Positions 33,174-41,394 of a stretch of DNA of 64,000 bases are shown piece after piece (position 1 is the stretch's first letter; every line of letters begins with the position of its first letter). Origin of the DNA: Kordia antarctica (GTDB taxonomy: Bacteria > Bacteroidota > Bacteroidia > Flavobacteriales > Flavobacteriaceae); assembly GCF_009901525.1 (NCBI RefSeq), contig NZ_CP019288.1, forward strand, positions 682,001 through 746,000, in the 5' to 3' direction. The position numbers were made by a program, and so were the translations under genes. The notes below the pieces were generated by a model. That model did not search any database and was not told the origin of the DNA. It worked only from the letters and a program-made list of their open reading frames with translations.

Positions 33174-34097
33174 CTAATCAAGATACTGTTTGTAATCTGG
33201 TAAGTTTGGGCGCGTTTTAATGCCTTTTTCTATGATTGCTAATACATGTTCACGTTCTGTTCCGATTAATGGCAATCGCGGTTCGCGGACATTTTCTGTT
33301 CCAATTCCTGTTGCGACTTCCGCAAGTTTTATGTTTTGAACCAATTTTGTGTTGATGTCAAGTTCTAATATTGGTAAAAACCATCTGTAAATTTCGATAG
33401 CTTCTTGCGTTCTTCCTGATTTCGCTAAGGCATAAATTGCCACAGTTTCTGCTGGAAATGCACAAACCAACCCTGCAACCCAACCATCTGCGCCCATTAA
33501 CATACTTTCCAAAGCAAGTGTATCGACACCACTTAGAATTGCCAAACGATTACCAAACCGATTTCTGATTCGTGTAATGTTTGAAATATCGCGTGTTGAT
33601 TCTTTTACTGCTTGAATGTTTGAGCACTCATTCAATAATTCTTCAAACATATCCAATGTGACTTCAATTCCATAATCGACAGGATTGTTGTAAATCATTA
33701 TTGGCAAATCGGTACTGTTTGCAACCGATTTGAAATAGGTAACCGTTTCTCTGCTATCTGCTTTGTAACGCATTGGCGGCAACATCATTAAACCGCTTGC
33801 GCCATCTTCTTTGGCGTGTTTTGCAGCTTGTTTTGCGGCAACCGTAGATTGTTCGGCTACATTTATAATTACTGGAATTTTTCCATTGACGATTTTTACC
33901 GTTTCGCGAATTAAGATCCGTTTTTCTTCATTCGTTAATGTACTCGCTTCACCTAACGTTCCGCCGAGAATTATTCCGTGAACGCCAGCATCTACTTGTG
34001 CTTTTATGTTTACGGTAAACATGTCTAAATCTAACGTATCTTCTGCTGTAAATTTAGTCGTAACTGCTGGCATTACGCCTTTCCAATTGATTTTCAT
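33174..34097 (-). CDS. DHDPS-family 1-pyrroline-4-hydroxy-2-carboxylate deaminase
   Basis: 307 aa from the ATG at 34097 (MKINWKGVMPAVTTKF, the usual family start); an earlier in-frame ATG adds 13 atypical residues. Dihydrodipicolinate synthase-type TIM barrel: GGTLGEASTLT (phosphate-like loop), catalytic Tyr in MIYNNP and Schiff-base Lys in QAVKEST. Given the neighbours, the likely reaction is deamination of 1-pyrroline-4-hydroxy-2-carboxylate to 2-oxoglutarate semialdehyde, step 3 of hydroxyproline breakdown. It is divergent from the AraC regulator gene. Confidence 0.92.
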   Translation of the reverse strand: MKINWKGVMPAVTTKFTAEDTLDLDMFTVNIKAQVDAGVHGIILGGTLGEASTLTNEEKRILIRETVKIVNGKIPVIINVAEQSTVAAKQAAKHAKEDGASGLMMLPPMRYKADSRETVTYFKSVANSTDLPIMIYNNPVDYGIEVTLDMFEELLNECSNIQAVKESTRDISNITRIRNRFGNRLAILSGVDTLALESMLMGADGWVAGLVCAFPAETVAIYALAKSGRTQEAIEIYRWFLPILELDINTKLVQNIKLAEVATGIGTENVREPRLPLIGTEREHVLAIIEKGIKTRPNLPDYKQYLD

Positions 34098-34175
34098 GGT
34101 ATTGTTTTTTGATGTGATAAAAATACGTTTCATCAAACTATTGGAAATTGTAGATATTATCCAATTTTGATACTA

Positions 34176-34209
34176 TTTTATCATTATAACTTGATTTTGG
34201 TTATTTTTG
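34176..34209 (+). promoter_or_regulatory. Promoter of AraC regulator gene
   Basis: TTTG (34176-34179) and TATTTTTG (34202-34209) with a 22-base spacer match the Bacteroidetes -33/-7 pattern. Predicted transcript start near 34216, about 24 bases before the ATG. Confidence 0.55.
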
Positions 34210-34239
34210 GATTAATTTTAGCCTATTAATTTACTTTTA

Positions 34240-35091
34240 ATGAAAGTTTTACCATTTAAGATTCCGAAAGCTGAAGACGATATTTTGATTGTTCAGGAAG
34301 ATCGTGGACGCACTTTTTATGAAAAGTTACACCAACATGAAGAAATTCAACTTTCCTATATTGTTTCTGGAAAAGGAACGTTTATTATTGGAGATACGAT
34401 TCGCGATTTTCAATCGAATGATGTGTTATTGTTTGGTAGCAATGTTCCGCATGTGTTGAAAAGTGATGTTTCAACCGAGCAAGATTCCTATATGATTTCT
34501 GTGTTTTTTACATATGATAGTTTTGGTGAACATTTTTTTGATCTGCCAAAGCTTAAGAACTTAAAACGATTACTTGATGACGCAAATTTTGGTGTGAAGT
34601 TTCAAGAGAATCAAATTGTTTTGAAACCATTTTTTGAAGCGATTCTCCATCAAAAAACCATCAAACGATTCGCTACTTTTTTTGAAGTGCTTTCTATTTT
34701 GACAGAATCAAAGTATGAAACAGTTTCATCTTTTATCAATACAAAAAATTATACCGACGACGAAGGAAAACGCATGAGTGCAATTTTTGAGTTTGTGATG
34801 AATCATTTTGGCCAAAAGATTGTTTTGGAAGAGATTGCAACAATTGCTAACATGACGCCAAATGCTTTCTGCAAGTATTTTAAACAACGAACGAATAAAA
34901 CCTTTTTTCAGTTTTTGACAGCTATTCGTATTGAAAATGCGTGTAAGTTTTTGACCAATCAACAACAGTTGTCTATCTCAGATATTGCACATGATTGCGG
35001 CTTTTTTAATATTTCAAATTTTAATCGAAAGTTTAAGGATATTAAAGGCTTGACGCCTACTGAGTTTCGGAAAAATGTTTTGAAATTGTAA
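34240..35091 (+). CDS. AraC-family regulator of hydroxyproline genes
   Basis: 283 aa. An N-terminal cupin-type sensor (LHQHEEIQLSYIVSGKGTFIIGDT) is followed by a C-terminal AraC/XylS double HTH (IVLEEIATIANMTPNAFCKYFKQRT and ISDIAHDCGFFNISNFNRKFK, given in parts), with the usual GLTPTEFRK tail. It is divergent from the deaminase gene across a 142-bp promoter region, so it probably activates the catabolic genes when hydroxyproline or an intermediate is bound. Family secure, target by context. Confidence 0.93.
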   Translation: MKVLPFKIPKAEDDILIVQEDRGRTFYEKLHQHEEIQLSYIVSGKGTFIIGDTIRDFQSNDVLLFGSNVPHVLKSDVSTEQDSYMISVFFTYDSFGEHFFDLPKLKNLKRLLDDANFGVKFQENQIVLKPFFEAILHQKTIKRFATFFEVLSILTESKYETVSSFINTKNYTDDEGKRMSAIFEFVMNHFGQKIVLEEIATIANMTPNAFCKYFKQRTNKTFFQFLTAIRIENACKFLTNQQQLSISDIAHDCGFFNISNFNRKFKDIKGLTPTEFRKNVLKL

Positions 35092-35097
35092 ATAGAA

Positions 35098-35209
35098 CGT
35101 CTCTTCGAGTAGTTTTTCGAAATGAAATGAAGAAAAATTGTATCGAGAAGTTTTTAGTTTCAAAGTAATCTCGATACAAATTTGTTACACAAATTCACTC
35201 GATCTGACG
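35098..35209. repeat. Dispersed palindromic intergenic element, full copy
   Basis: Arms CGTCTCTTCGAGTAG ... ATTGTATCGAGAA and the inverted TCTCGATACAAAT ... CACTCGATCTGACG. Same design as the copy at 10453-10572. Confidence 0.8.
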
Positions 35210-35239
35210 AAGTTGTTATTATAAATCTAATTTCTAAAA

Positions 35240-35674
35240 TTAATCAAATAAACTAAAACCATAATAAAACGTTACCCAAACAATTACAGACGAGAAAAAG
35301 ATTCCGATTACGTTAGCTAAAAATGCCTTTTTACGTTCTATATTGAAGAGATACGTTGCAATAGTTCCTGCATATACACCAGTTCCTGGAATTGGAATCA
35401 TGACAAAAAACATTAAACCCCAGAAACCATATTTTTGTATTTTATCTTTTGCGCCACGTTTGGCTTTTCGGGCAACATATAACGCTCCTTTTTTGTAGAA
35501 TCGCCAGCGAAGTAAGTAACGATTAACGTGATCTAAGAAGAAAATCATGATCGGAAATACCAACACGTTTGCTACAAATGCAGCAACAAAAACGAGATAC
35601 GGATTTGCATCAGAACTCAGTCCAATCGGAATTCCAACTTTGGCTTCTCCGAAAGGAGAAATACTCCACAACAT
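35240..35674 (-). CDS. Small multidrug export-family membrane protein
   Basis: 144 aa with four hydrophobic segments. SPFGEAKVGIPIGLS at the start, LVFPIMIFFLDHVNRYLL, and FFVMIPIPGTGVYAGTIATYLF are typical of the 'putative small multi-drug export protein' family (COG2426). The actual substrate is not known for most members. Inner membrane. Single gene, divergent from the DUF1801 gene. Confidence 0.9.
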   Translation of the reverse strand: MLWSISPFGEAKVGIPIGLSSDANPYLVFVAAFVANVLVFPIMIFFLDHVNRYLLRWRFYKKGALYVARKAKRGAKDKIQKYGFWGLMFFVMIPIPGTGVYAGTIATYLFNIERKKAFLANVIGIFFSSVIVWVTFYYGFSLFD

Positions 35675-35740
35675 GGTATATATAATATCTTCGATAACTA
35701 TATTTCTTTTAAAAGGAATACAAAGCTACGTGAATTTGTA

Positions 35741-35772
35741 TTGTGAACAAATTTTAGGTTTATATAATTTTG
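35741..35772 (+). promoter_or_regulatory. Promoter of DUF1801 gene
   Basis: TTG (35741-35743) and TAATTTTG (35765-35772) with 21-base spacing. Predicted start near 35779, 45 bases before the ATG at 35824. Confidence 0.55.
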
Positions 35773-35823
35773 GTCAAAATTCACTTTTTAAATAGTATAT
35801 TGAGTTTCAAATTTTTATTGCAC

Positions 35824-36261
35824 ATGAATCCTACTCGAATTATTCATCCCGATTTTGAGAAATTTCTTCAATTGAAAGATCAAGAATGTATTGATCTTTT
35901 TATCGATTTGAGAAATTATGTATTGGAATTGTATCCAAATGCAAACGAACTTGTGTATCATACACATGCATTAACTGCTGTATTTTCTATATCTGAGAAG
36001 CTTTCGGATGCATTTTGCATGATTCCGATATATACAAAGCACATGAATTTAGGCTTTAATAAAGGAACAATTTTAGACGATTCGAAGCAATTATTACAAG
36101 GAACAGGAAAGTTGATTCGTCATATTCACATTTTAAATATAAAAACGTATAGAAATTCGGATGTTGAAAATTTGTTGAAATCCGCCATTGATCTTGCTAT
36201 TTCAGATATGAAGAAACCGTCAAAAATAATTGGAACGACTATTTCTAAAATTAAAAAGTAA
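35824..36261 (+). CDS. DUF1801 domain protein
   Basis: 145 aa from the ATG at 35824; a longer reading would begin with a TTG inside the promoter box and is rejected. DUF1801/YdhG-like alpha-beta fold: LRNYVLELYPNANELVYHTHALTAVF, CMIPIYTKHMNLGFNKG and LLQGTGKLIRHIHI match the family. Its function is unknown (proposed iron or ligand binding, not established). Cytoplasmic. Alone in its transcript as far as seen. Confidence 0.85.
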   Translation: MNPTRIIHPDFEKFLQLKDQECIDLFIDLRNYVLELYPNANELVYHTHALTAVFSISEKLSDAFCMIPIYTKHMNLGFNKGTILDDSKQLLQGTGKLIRHIHILNIKTYRNSDVENLLKSAIDLAISDMKKPSKIIGTTISKIKK

Positions 36262-36311
36262 CTTTTTCCTAAAATTGATACTTATAGTTATAAAAATTAA
36301 GATTTTTCAGT

Positions 36312-36809
36312 ATGATAGGAGAATGGATTACAGATATACTTGAGTTATTTTTAGATTTTTCTTTTTGGGGAAATAAAAAAGATACGCCTGCACATGAGAA
36401 AAAGCTGTATGTTTCAAAAAAATCAAAGAATTCATCCGTTGCGCGTGTTTATATTATTGGATGTATTATTATTTTGAGTGCTGTACTATTATTTTTTTTC
36501 TTACTAAAACCAATGCAACAGGTTAGCGATACAAAAGATACATTACAAACGATTACACATTTATTGAAACTTGAAAAAGAACATGCTAATCAATATCCAG
36601 AAACTATTGATGGAATTGCTCGCAGAAATCCAACTTTAGGAGATTTGAGTATTGATAGTTGGAACAATGCAATTTTTTATCAAAAAGCTGAAAACGGCGA
36701 AAGTTATACACTGATTTCAAAAGGAAAAGATGGCGTATTGCACACAGATGATGATATTGTAATTCATAAGAATTTTGAACAAGGCTTCACTACTATTCAA
36801 ACAAAATAA
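36312..36809 (+). CDS. GspG-like C-terminal domain membrane protein 1
   Basis: 165 aa. A 55-residue cytoplasmic part with basic stretch, one membrane helix (YIIGCIIILSAVLLFFFLL), then a domain like the C-terminus of type II pseudopilin GspG: LKLEKEHANQYPETIDGI, SWNNAIFYQ, YTLISKGKDGVLHTDDDI (Ca-loop like). There is no prepilin cleavage motif at the N-terminus, so it is not a true pseudopilin. Its paralogue follows 48 bp downstream. Probably faces the periplasm; role unknown. Confidence 0.75.
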   Translation: MIGEWITDILELFLDFSFWGNKKDTPAHEKKLYVSKKSKNSSVARVYIIGCIIILSAVLLFFFLLKPMQQVSDTKDTLQTITHLLKLEKEHANQYPETIDGIARRNPTLGDLSIDSWNNAIFYQKAENGESYTLISKGKDGVLHTDDDIVIHKNFEQGFTTIQTK

Positions 36810-36857
36810 AGTTAAAAAGTTGACTTTTCATACAAATTTTAGTACATTTACTCTCGT

Positions 36858-37238
36858 ATGGAAGAATTTATACGTTTCAGAAAGAGAGTTTCTTATGTCA
36901 GCATGAGCGTGTTTGCTTTGATTACTATTCTTTTCTTTTCTTCTTATACTGCCATGAAAAAAGAACGAAGAACAAACGGTAGGTTATTTTCCAGCGCACT
37001 TTTATTGGCTTATGAAAAGAATGATACAGGTGAATATCCTTTTGATTTGAATTGTTTTAGCACTCATAATAGATTTGATAAAGAATATATAACCACAGAC
37101 AGTTGGGGAAATACCTTTTTTTATGAAAGCTTTGATAATGGTAAAGATTACACCCTTTTTTCTGTAGGAAAAGATGGAATTCCTTTTACCGAAGATGATA
37201 TACACACTGAAAAATTGAATAGATCTAATTGTTACTAA
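36858..37238 (+). CDS. GspG-like C-terminal domain membrane protein 2
   Basis: 126 aa, shorter relative of the preceding gene: one N-terminal membrane helix (VSMSVFALITILFFSSY), then SALLLAYEKNDTGEYPF, DSWGNTFFYES and YTLFSVGKDGIPFTEDDI, the GspG-like end with its acidic loop. Two Cys (CFST and the C-terminal NCY) are not shared with the first. No prepilin motif. Its last 4 bases overlap the end of the convergent HAD gene. Confidence 0.75.
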   Translation: MEEFIRFRKRVSYVSMSVFALITILFFSSYTAMKKERRTNGRLFSSALLLAYEKNDTGEYPFDLNCFSTHNRFDKEYITTDSWGNTFFYESFDNGKDYTLFSVGKDGIPFTEDDIHTEKLNRSNCY

Positions 37239-37903
37239 TTTATTTCTTTAAATATCTCCTGAATTTTAGCATGTCGAATTTCTCCAAAATCTGAAATTAC
37301 CATATTTGCTATCGAATAATCTTGATTTTTAGAATGCACACTGTCATAACCAACACAAAATATTTTTGCCGCATTTGCCGCTTTAATTCCGTTGGTAGAA
37401 TCTTCAATAACCATACATTCTGAACGTTCGTAACCTGTTGCAAACGCTGCTTTTTCAAAAATTTCTGGATGCGGTTTGGATTGTTTTAAATCGGCTCCGC
37501 TAAATTTTGCAATGAAGTATTGATTTAAGTTGAATCGATCAAAAATATTATTAATCGTCATCATAGACGCCGAAGAAGCTAAGACAAGTTTCAATTCTTT
37601 TTCATGATATTCTTTGATGATGTCCAACACGCCATCAATTAACTGCAAACTAGGATCGTTCTCAAATATATATTTAAAGTGTTTTCGCTTGAGCTGAACT
37701 AAGGTTTCAGGTCTTTCTGTTAAACTAAAACGATCACATAATCGCTTGCAAATATTCAAAGTAGATTGTCCTGTGAATGATTGATACAACTCAGGAGAAA
37801 CCTCAATTTCAACATCATTAAACATTAAGTGATATGCTTTTTGATGTAACGGTTCTGTGTCTACAATTACACCATCCATATCAAATAAAACTCCTTTTAA
37901 CAT
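37235..37903 (-). CDS. HAD-superfamily phosphatase / beta-phosphoglucomutase-like
   Basis: 222 aa. HAD motif I FDMDGVIVDTEP with nucleophile Asp and the second Asp, motif II LVLASSAS, motif III Lys in KQSKPHPEIF, and motif IV VIEDSTNGIKAA. The DGVI(V/I)DTEPLH start and helical cap fit the beta-phosphoglucomutase / sugar phosphatase group. It likely dephosphorylates or isomerises a sugar phosphate in the cytoplasm; which one is not visible. Convergent with the GspG-like gene, and divergent from the 38.1 kb peptide gene. Confidence 0.9.
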   Translation of the reverse strand: MLKGVLFDMDGVIVDTEPLHQKAYHLMFNDVEIEVSPELYQSFTGQSTLNICKRLCDRFSLTERPETLVQLKRKHFKYIFENDPSLQLIDGVLDIIKEYHEKELKLVLASSASMMTINNIFDRFNLNQYFIAKFSGADLKQSKPHPEIFEKAAFATGYERSECMVIEDSTNGIKAANAAKIFCVGYDSVHSKNQDYSIANMVISDFGEIRHAKIQEIFKEIN

Positions 37904-37968
37904 TGCTTATTTTTTGGCGAATATACTAAAAGTAATTTGATAATTTCTGTGTAATTAGTTAGGTTTGG

Positions 37969-38014
37969 GCAACTAATTACGTAAACGCTATCAGCGATGA
38001 GATGGTGCTTTTTT
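37969..38014 (+). ncRNA. 46-nt conserved element, copy B; candidate small RNA
   Basis: Starts GCAACTAATTA, contains CGCTATC-AGCGATGA-GATGGTG (7-bp stem with two wobble pairs, 8-base loop) followed by CTTTTTT, an intrinsic-terminator shape. A TAGGTTTG box (37960-37967) lies directly before it, with a TTTG 20 bases further up, so a transcript of about 45 nt is possible. Copy A is at 15508-15553. It precedes the 38.1 kb peptide gene. Confidence 0.4.
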
Positions 38015-38108
38015 ACATGTAAGATTTATAAATCGTTAACAATTGTAATTTTTTTCTTAAATACTTTTACTTAAATTCGTTCATTATTAATTTTTTAAAA
38101 TATATATT

Positions 38109-38312
38109 ATGTTAAAATCAATTTTGAATTTAGGTTCAGAGATTACTAAATCTGAACAAAAATCTATTAATGGAGGAATGGTTTTTAAACCTTATCTATT
38201 TTATGGAGAACCAGATTGTCTAGCAGCTTGTAATGGTTTTTGTATATACACTCCAGTAATAATCAATGGTCAAGTTCAACAAAATTCACCAGATTGGTCT
38301 TGTGTATTATAA
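38109..38312 (+). CDS. Double-glycine leader peptide
   Basis: 67 aa. Leader MLKSILNLGSEITKSEQ, then KSINGG, GG at about 22-23, matching the other GG-leader peptides in the window. The core of about 44 residues has four Cys (CLAACNGFC and a final WSC) and many aromatic residues. It is unlike the cores of the other peptides. It has its own terminator directly after the stop. Probably exported; function unknown. Confidence 0.8.
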   Translation: MLKSILNLGSEITKSEQKSINGGMVFKPYLFYGEPDCLAACNGFCIYTPVIINGQVQQNSPDWSCVL

Positions 38313-38318
38313 AATTTA

Positions 38319-38340
38319 TAAGCGAACTTCGGTTCGCTTA
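38319..38340 (+). terminator. Intrinsic terminator with UUCG tetraloop
   Basis: 9-bp stem TAAGCGAAC with its complement around TTCG, then a run of seven T. 6 bases after the peptide stop. Confidence 0.92.
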
Positions 38341-38404
38341 TTTTTTTAGATTTGATTTGTTTACCATAGAAAATTAGTAATATTGCAACACAAATTACTT
38401 TTCT

Positions 38405-39076
38405 ATGATAATTCACGATTTTACTTCACAGTCTTCTTTAATGAACCAATTTATTTCAGAATTGCGCGAGGTCACAATTCAAAAAGATTCGATGCGTTTT
38501 CGCAGAAATATTGAACGTGTAGGAGAAATTTTGAGCTATGAATGCAGCAAAATATTAGCAAGAACTACTGAAATCATTGAAACGCCGTTAGGAACGAAAG
38601 AAATGACGTTACCAGCTAAAGATGTCGTGATTTGTTCTATTCTTCGCGCGGGTTTGCCTTTGCATCAAGGAATTTTGAATTATTTTGATACCGCCGAGAA
38701 TGCTTTTGTTTCTGCGTATCGCAATCATATTGATGATGGTGACGAATTTGAAATTGTAGTAAATTATATGGCAACACCTTCGTTGGAAGGAAAAACGCTG
38801 TTATTGGTAGATCCGATGTTGGCAACAGGACGCACGATGAAAAGTGTGTATGATGTGTTGTTACAGCAAGGAATTCCTAAGAATATTCACATTATTTCTG
38901 TGTTAGGTTCTACGCAAGGTGTTGATTATGTGAAGGAACATTTCCCTGAAGATACACATTTGTGGATTGCCGCAGTTGATAATGAATTGAATAGTCGCGG
39001 ATATATTATCCCTGGTTTGGGCGATGCTGGCGATTTAGCGTATGGAACGAAACGTCACTTCGACTCCGCTCAGTGA
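38405..39076 (+). CDS. upp: Uracil phosphoribosyltransferase
   Basis: 223 aa. PRPP loop LLLVDPMLATGRTM, substrate loop CSILRAGLPLHQGI and the C-terminal uracil-binding region YIIPGLGDAGDLAYGTK mark UPRTase, which converts uracil and PRPP to UMP (pyrimidine salvage). Family members usually end just after the 'GDAGDR(L/M)FGTK' block. Here the last residues RHFDSAQ come from an inverted repeat (GTCACTTCGACTCCGCTCAG, then TGAC) that supplies the stop codon, a short non-conserved tail. Confidence 0.95.
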   Translation: MIIHDFTSQSSLMNQFISELREVTIQKDSMRFRRNIERVGEILSYECSKILARTTEIIETPLGTKEMTLPAKDVVICSILRAGLPLHQGILNYFDTAENAFVSAYRNHIDDGDEFEIVVNYMATPSLEGKTLLLVDPMLATGRTMKSVYDVLLQQGIPKNIHIISVLGSTQGVDYVKEHFPEDTHLWIAAVDNELNSRGYIIPGLGDAGDLAYGTKRHFDSAQ

Positions 39077-39438
39077 CCTTTTTTAGACTTGCTTAGACTT
39101 GATTCGATTAGACTTGTTGGACTTGCTTAGATTATTTGGATTCGTCATTACGAGCGAGAGCGAAGTAATCTGTTAGATTGATAAACAGATGGCGAAAAAA
39201 ATTGTATCGAGAAACTTGTAATTTCAAAAGCTGTTCTCGACTGCGCTCGAACTGACAATTTATTGTTAATTAAATACACATCGCAAATTATCAAAAAGGC
39301 GTCATTCTGAACTTGATTCAGAATCACATAATAGTAAGAAATCAATTCTAAAAACGCTCGTGCAAATTTGTAATTAATCTACGAATGTTTTTAGCTTATT
39401 TATCGGCATCATTTTCAAATTTTCAAATTAATTCATAA
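39077..39438. other. Spacer with several repeats, no gene
   Basis: 362 bases. TTAGACTTG-type low-complexity runs, the palindromic element at 39143-39256, and a hairpin ATTCTGAacttgatTCAGAAT near 39304-39324. No coding frame supported. Confidence 0.6.
39143..39256. repeat. Dispersed palindromic intergenic element, diverged copy
   Basis: Left arm CGTCATTACGAGCGAG ... AATTGTATCGAGAA, right arm inverted TTCTCGACTGCGCTCGAACTGAC. Same design as 10453-10572 with a chimeric inner part (AATCTG...CAGAT) shared with the second family. Confidence 0.7.
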
Positions 39439-41394
39439 CTATTCTACAATAATCTTCTTTGTCGCTATTTTTCCATTAGAAATTATTTTAGAAAGATAAA
39501 TTCCGCTTGTTAAATTTAGTGGAATTGTAGTCGTTCCCGAGAATTGACTTGTGAATAATCTTCGTCCATCTAAAGCATATATTTCAATTGTTGCATCTTC
39601 TTCTATTCCTAGAATCGTAATATGATTTTTTGCTGGATTTGGATAGATTTTGATTGTATTCGCTGTAAATTCTTCCGTAGATAATGGTTGAACCCAAGCA
39701 ACGCCCATTTGATTTCCCCAAATATGTTCTACCAATTCTGGATGATCTATAAATGGATTTCTATTGAATTGCCACGTATACACAACATTATTACGATTCA
39801 TTTCAAAATCATCAGGCGGATCATTTCTGTGCCAAGTTAATAAGGTTGCTAAATCTCCTAATTGTCCTTCTACAGCAGGAAAACCATTTTCAATTGACAA
39901 TCCGTTGTAACGAACTGCTAAGAAAAGTACGCTTCGTGCCACATCGCCACGAAAGCTTCCCGCAGTTCCCGTCGGTCCTGTATATTGTCCGTAATGCTGA
40001 TTTCCTCTAGAGCTATTTTCAGGTCCGTCACTCGCTCTTAATGCATGTCCGTCAGAGTTTCCATGTCGTAATGAATCTGCTCTTGTGATCCAAAAAACAT
40101 CTCTTCCATCGGCAATATCATCTTCCTCTATACTTTCATAACCTGCTAACGAACGTGGAAATGTATGTTCTCTATTCCATTTTCCTGTACTGGTTGAGCT
40201 TGATTGTTGATCAAGTTTTGCGCGTCCTTGTTCGGTATAAACTAACCAAACTTGATTGCTATTTGCAGGATTCTGATCGGCTTCTTTCAAAATATCAAAT
40301 ACATCGGCATACGTTTGTGCGCGTACTACTCCAAATTCAGCAATAATGGCTTGCATTGCATCTTTTAAAGCATTATCTGCTAAACCGTCCATTGAGTCAT
40401 AATAACCAGTTGGCACTGTACTCGCAACTGTATTATATGTTGGGTTTAAAGGAGTTCCGAATGGTGCTACTGTAAAATCGTCATCAACAGCTCGGATAAG
40501 AACTTCATTGTTTAGAATGATATATTCTACTGAAAAATTGTCTTCTAAGTTGATGATTAATTCTTCATCGCCTTCATCCAATGTATCATCAACCAAGGTA
40601 ATCATTGTGGTTACCGACATTTGTCCTGTAGGAATTGTTACCGTTGTAGTTCCTGTAAAGTCAGCAGTATCAAAAGTTCCGTTATCAAGCGTGATTGTTA
40701 AGTCTAAGTCTGATGAAACTGCCGTTTCCGTAGTGAATTCTATTGTAAATGTTTCGCCTTCATTGTATTGATCGTTTGCCACATTGATGGCAATTCCATT
40801 CAAAATAATTCCACTTCCATCATTTAGTTGTCTTGGTGTTGGCGTTGCTACAAAATAGCTTCCGTCCGTTTCGTTACGTTGAATGGAGTTCGTATTGTTG
40901 TTTCCGCCTTCGCTAATTTGCGTTGTTAACCCTAATAAAGCTAATAATCCAACATCATCTGCTTCGCCAGTATCATATACAATTGCATCTACTAAGTTGG
41001 TGGTTGTTGCTTGTGTTCCTTGCGGAAAATCGGATCCGTTGGCAAGATAAATTGCAACTGCATCAGCACCATTTTGAATTACATTTGATCCTATTAGTAA
41101 TTGTGGTACTGGAGAAACTGTACTACTTCCAATTAATAATAATCCGTTGACATCTGTTGTTCGGCCGTCTAAATCTAATGTAAAATAACTACTATCATTT
41201 CCAGAACTCGAACCGTTGAAAAGTACTAATACATAACCGTCCAATAGAAAGTTTGGAGTACTTGATTTTAATTCAATGAATTCTTGTGTATCCGTTCCAG
41301 GCGTATCACAATCAATTTCATTTATTACAACTGTCTGACTTAATGCTAATTGACTTAACAATAACATTGCAAATAGGGAAAATATATGCTTCAT
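39439..41394 (-). CDS. Secreted endonuclease I with lamin-tail and Calx-beta domains, T9SS type A
   Basis: 651 aa from the ATG at 41394, which gives MKHIFSLFAMLLLSQLALSQ, a clean signal peptide. About 22-200 is a lamin tail domain (INEIDCDTPGTDTQEFIEL), 205-300 a Calx-beta-like domain (EGETFTIEFTTET, VDDTLDEGDEEL), 305-560 an endonuclease I domain (KWNREHTFPRS with catalytic His, RGDVARSVLFLAVRY). The last 80 residues are a T9SS type A signal (IKIYPNPAKNHITI, GIYLSKI). It likely degrades extracellular DNA for nutrients. Single gene. Confidence 0.93.
   Translation of the reverse strand: MKHIFSLFAMLLLSQLALSQTVVINEIDCDTPGTDTQEFIELKSSTPNFLLDGYVLVLFNGSSSGNDSSYFTLDLDGRTTDVNGLLLIGSSTVSPVPQLLIGSNVIQNGADAVAIYLANGSDFPQGTQATTTNLVDAIVYDTGEADDVGLLALLGLTTQISEGGNNNTNSIQRNETDGSYFVATPTPRQLNDGSGIILNGIAINVANDQYNEGETFTIEFTTETAVSSDLDLTITLDNGTFDTADFTGTTTVTIPTGQMSVTTMITLVDDTLDEGDEELIINLEDNFSVEYIILNNEVLIRAVDDDFTVAPFGTPLNPTYNTVASTVPTGYYDSMDGLADNALKDAMQAIIAEFGVVRAQTYADVFDILKEADQNPANSNQVWLVYTEQGRAKLDQQSSSTSTGKWNREHTFPRSLAGYESIEEDDIADGRDVFWITRADSLRHGNSDGHALRASDGPENSSRGNQHYGQYTGPTGTAGSFRGDVARSVLFLAVRYNGLSIENGFPAVEGQLGDLATLLTWHRNDPPDDFEMNRNNVVYTWQFNRNPFIDHPELVEHIWGNQMGVAWVQPLSTEEFTANTIKIYPNPAKNHITILGIEEDATIEIYALDGRRLFTSQFSGTTTIPLNLTSGIYLSKIISNGKIATKKIIVE

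Noticed and set aside
35770-35823. Upstream TTG start for the DUF1801 gene
   Set aside because: The TTG is part of the TAATTTTG promoter box.
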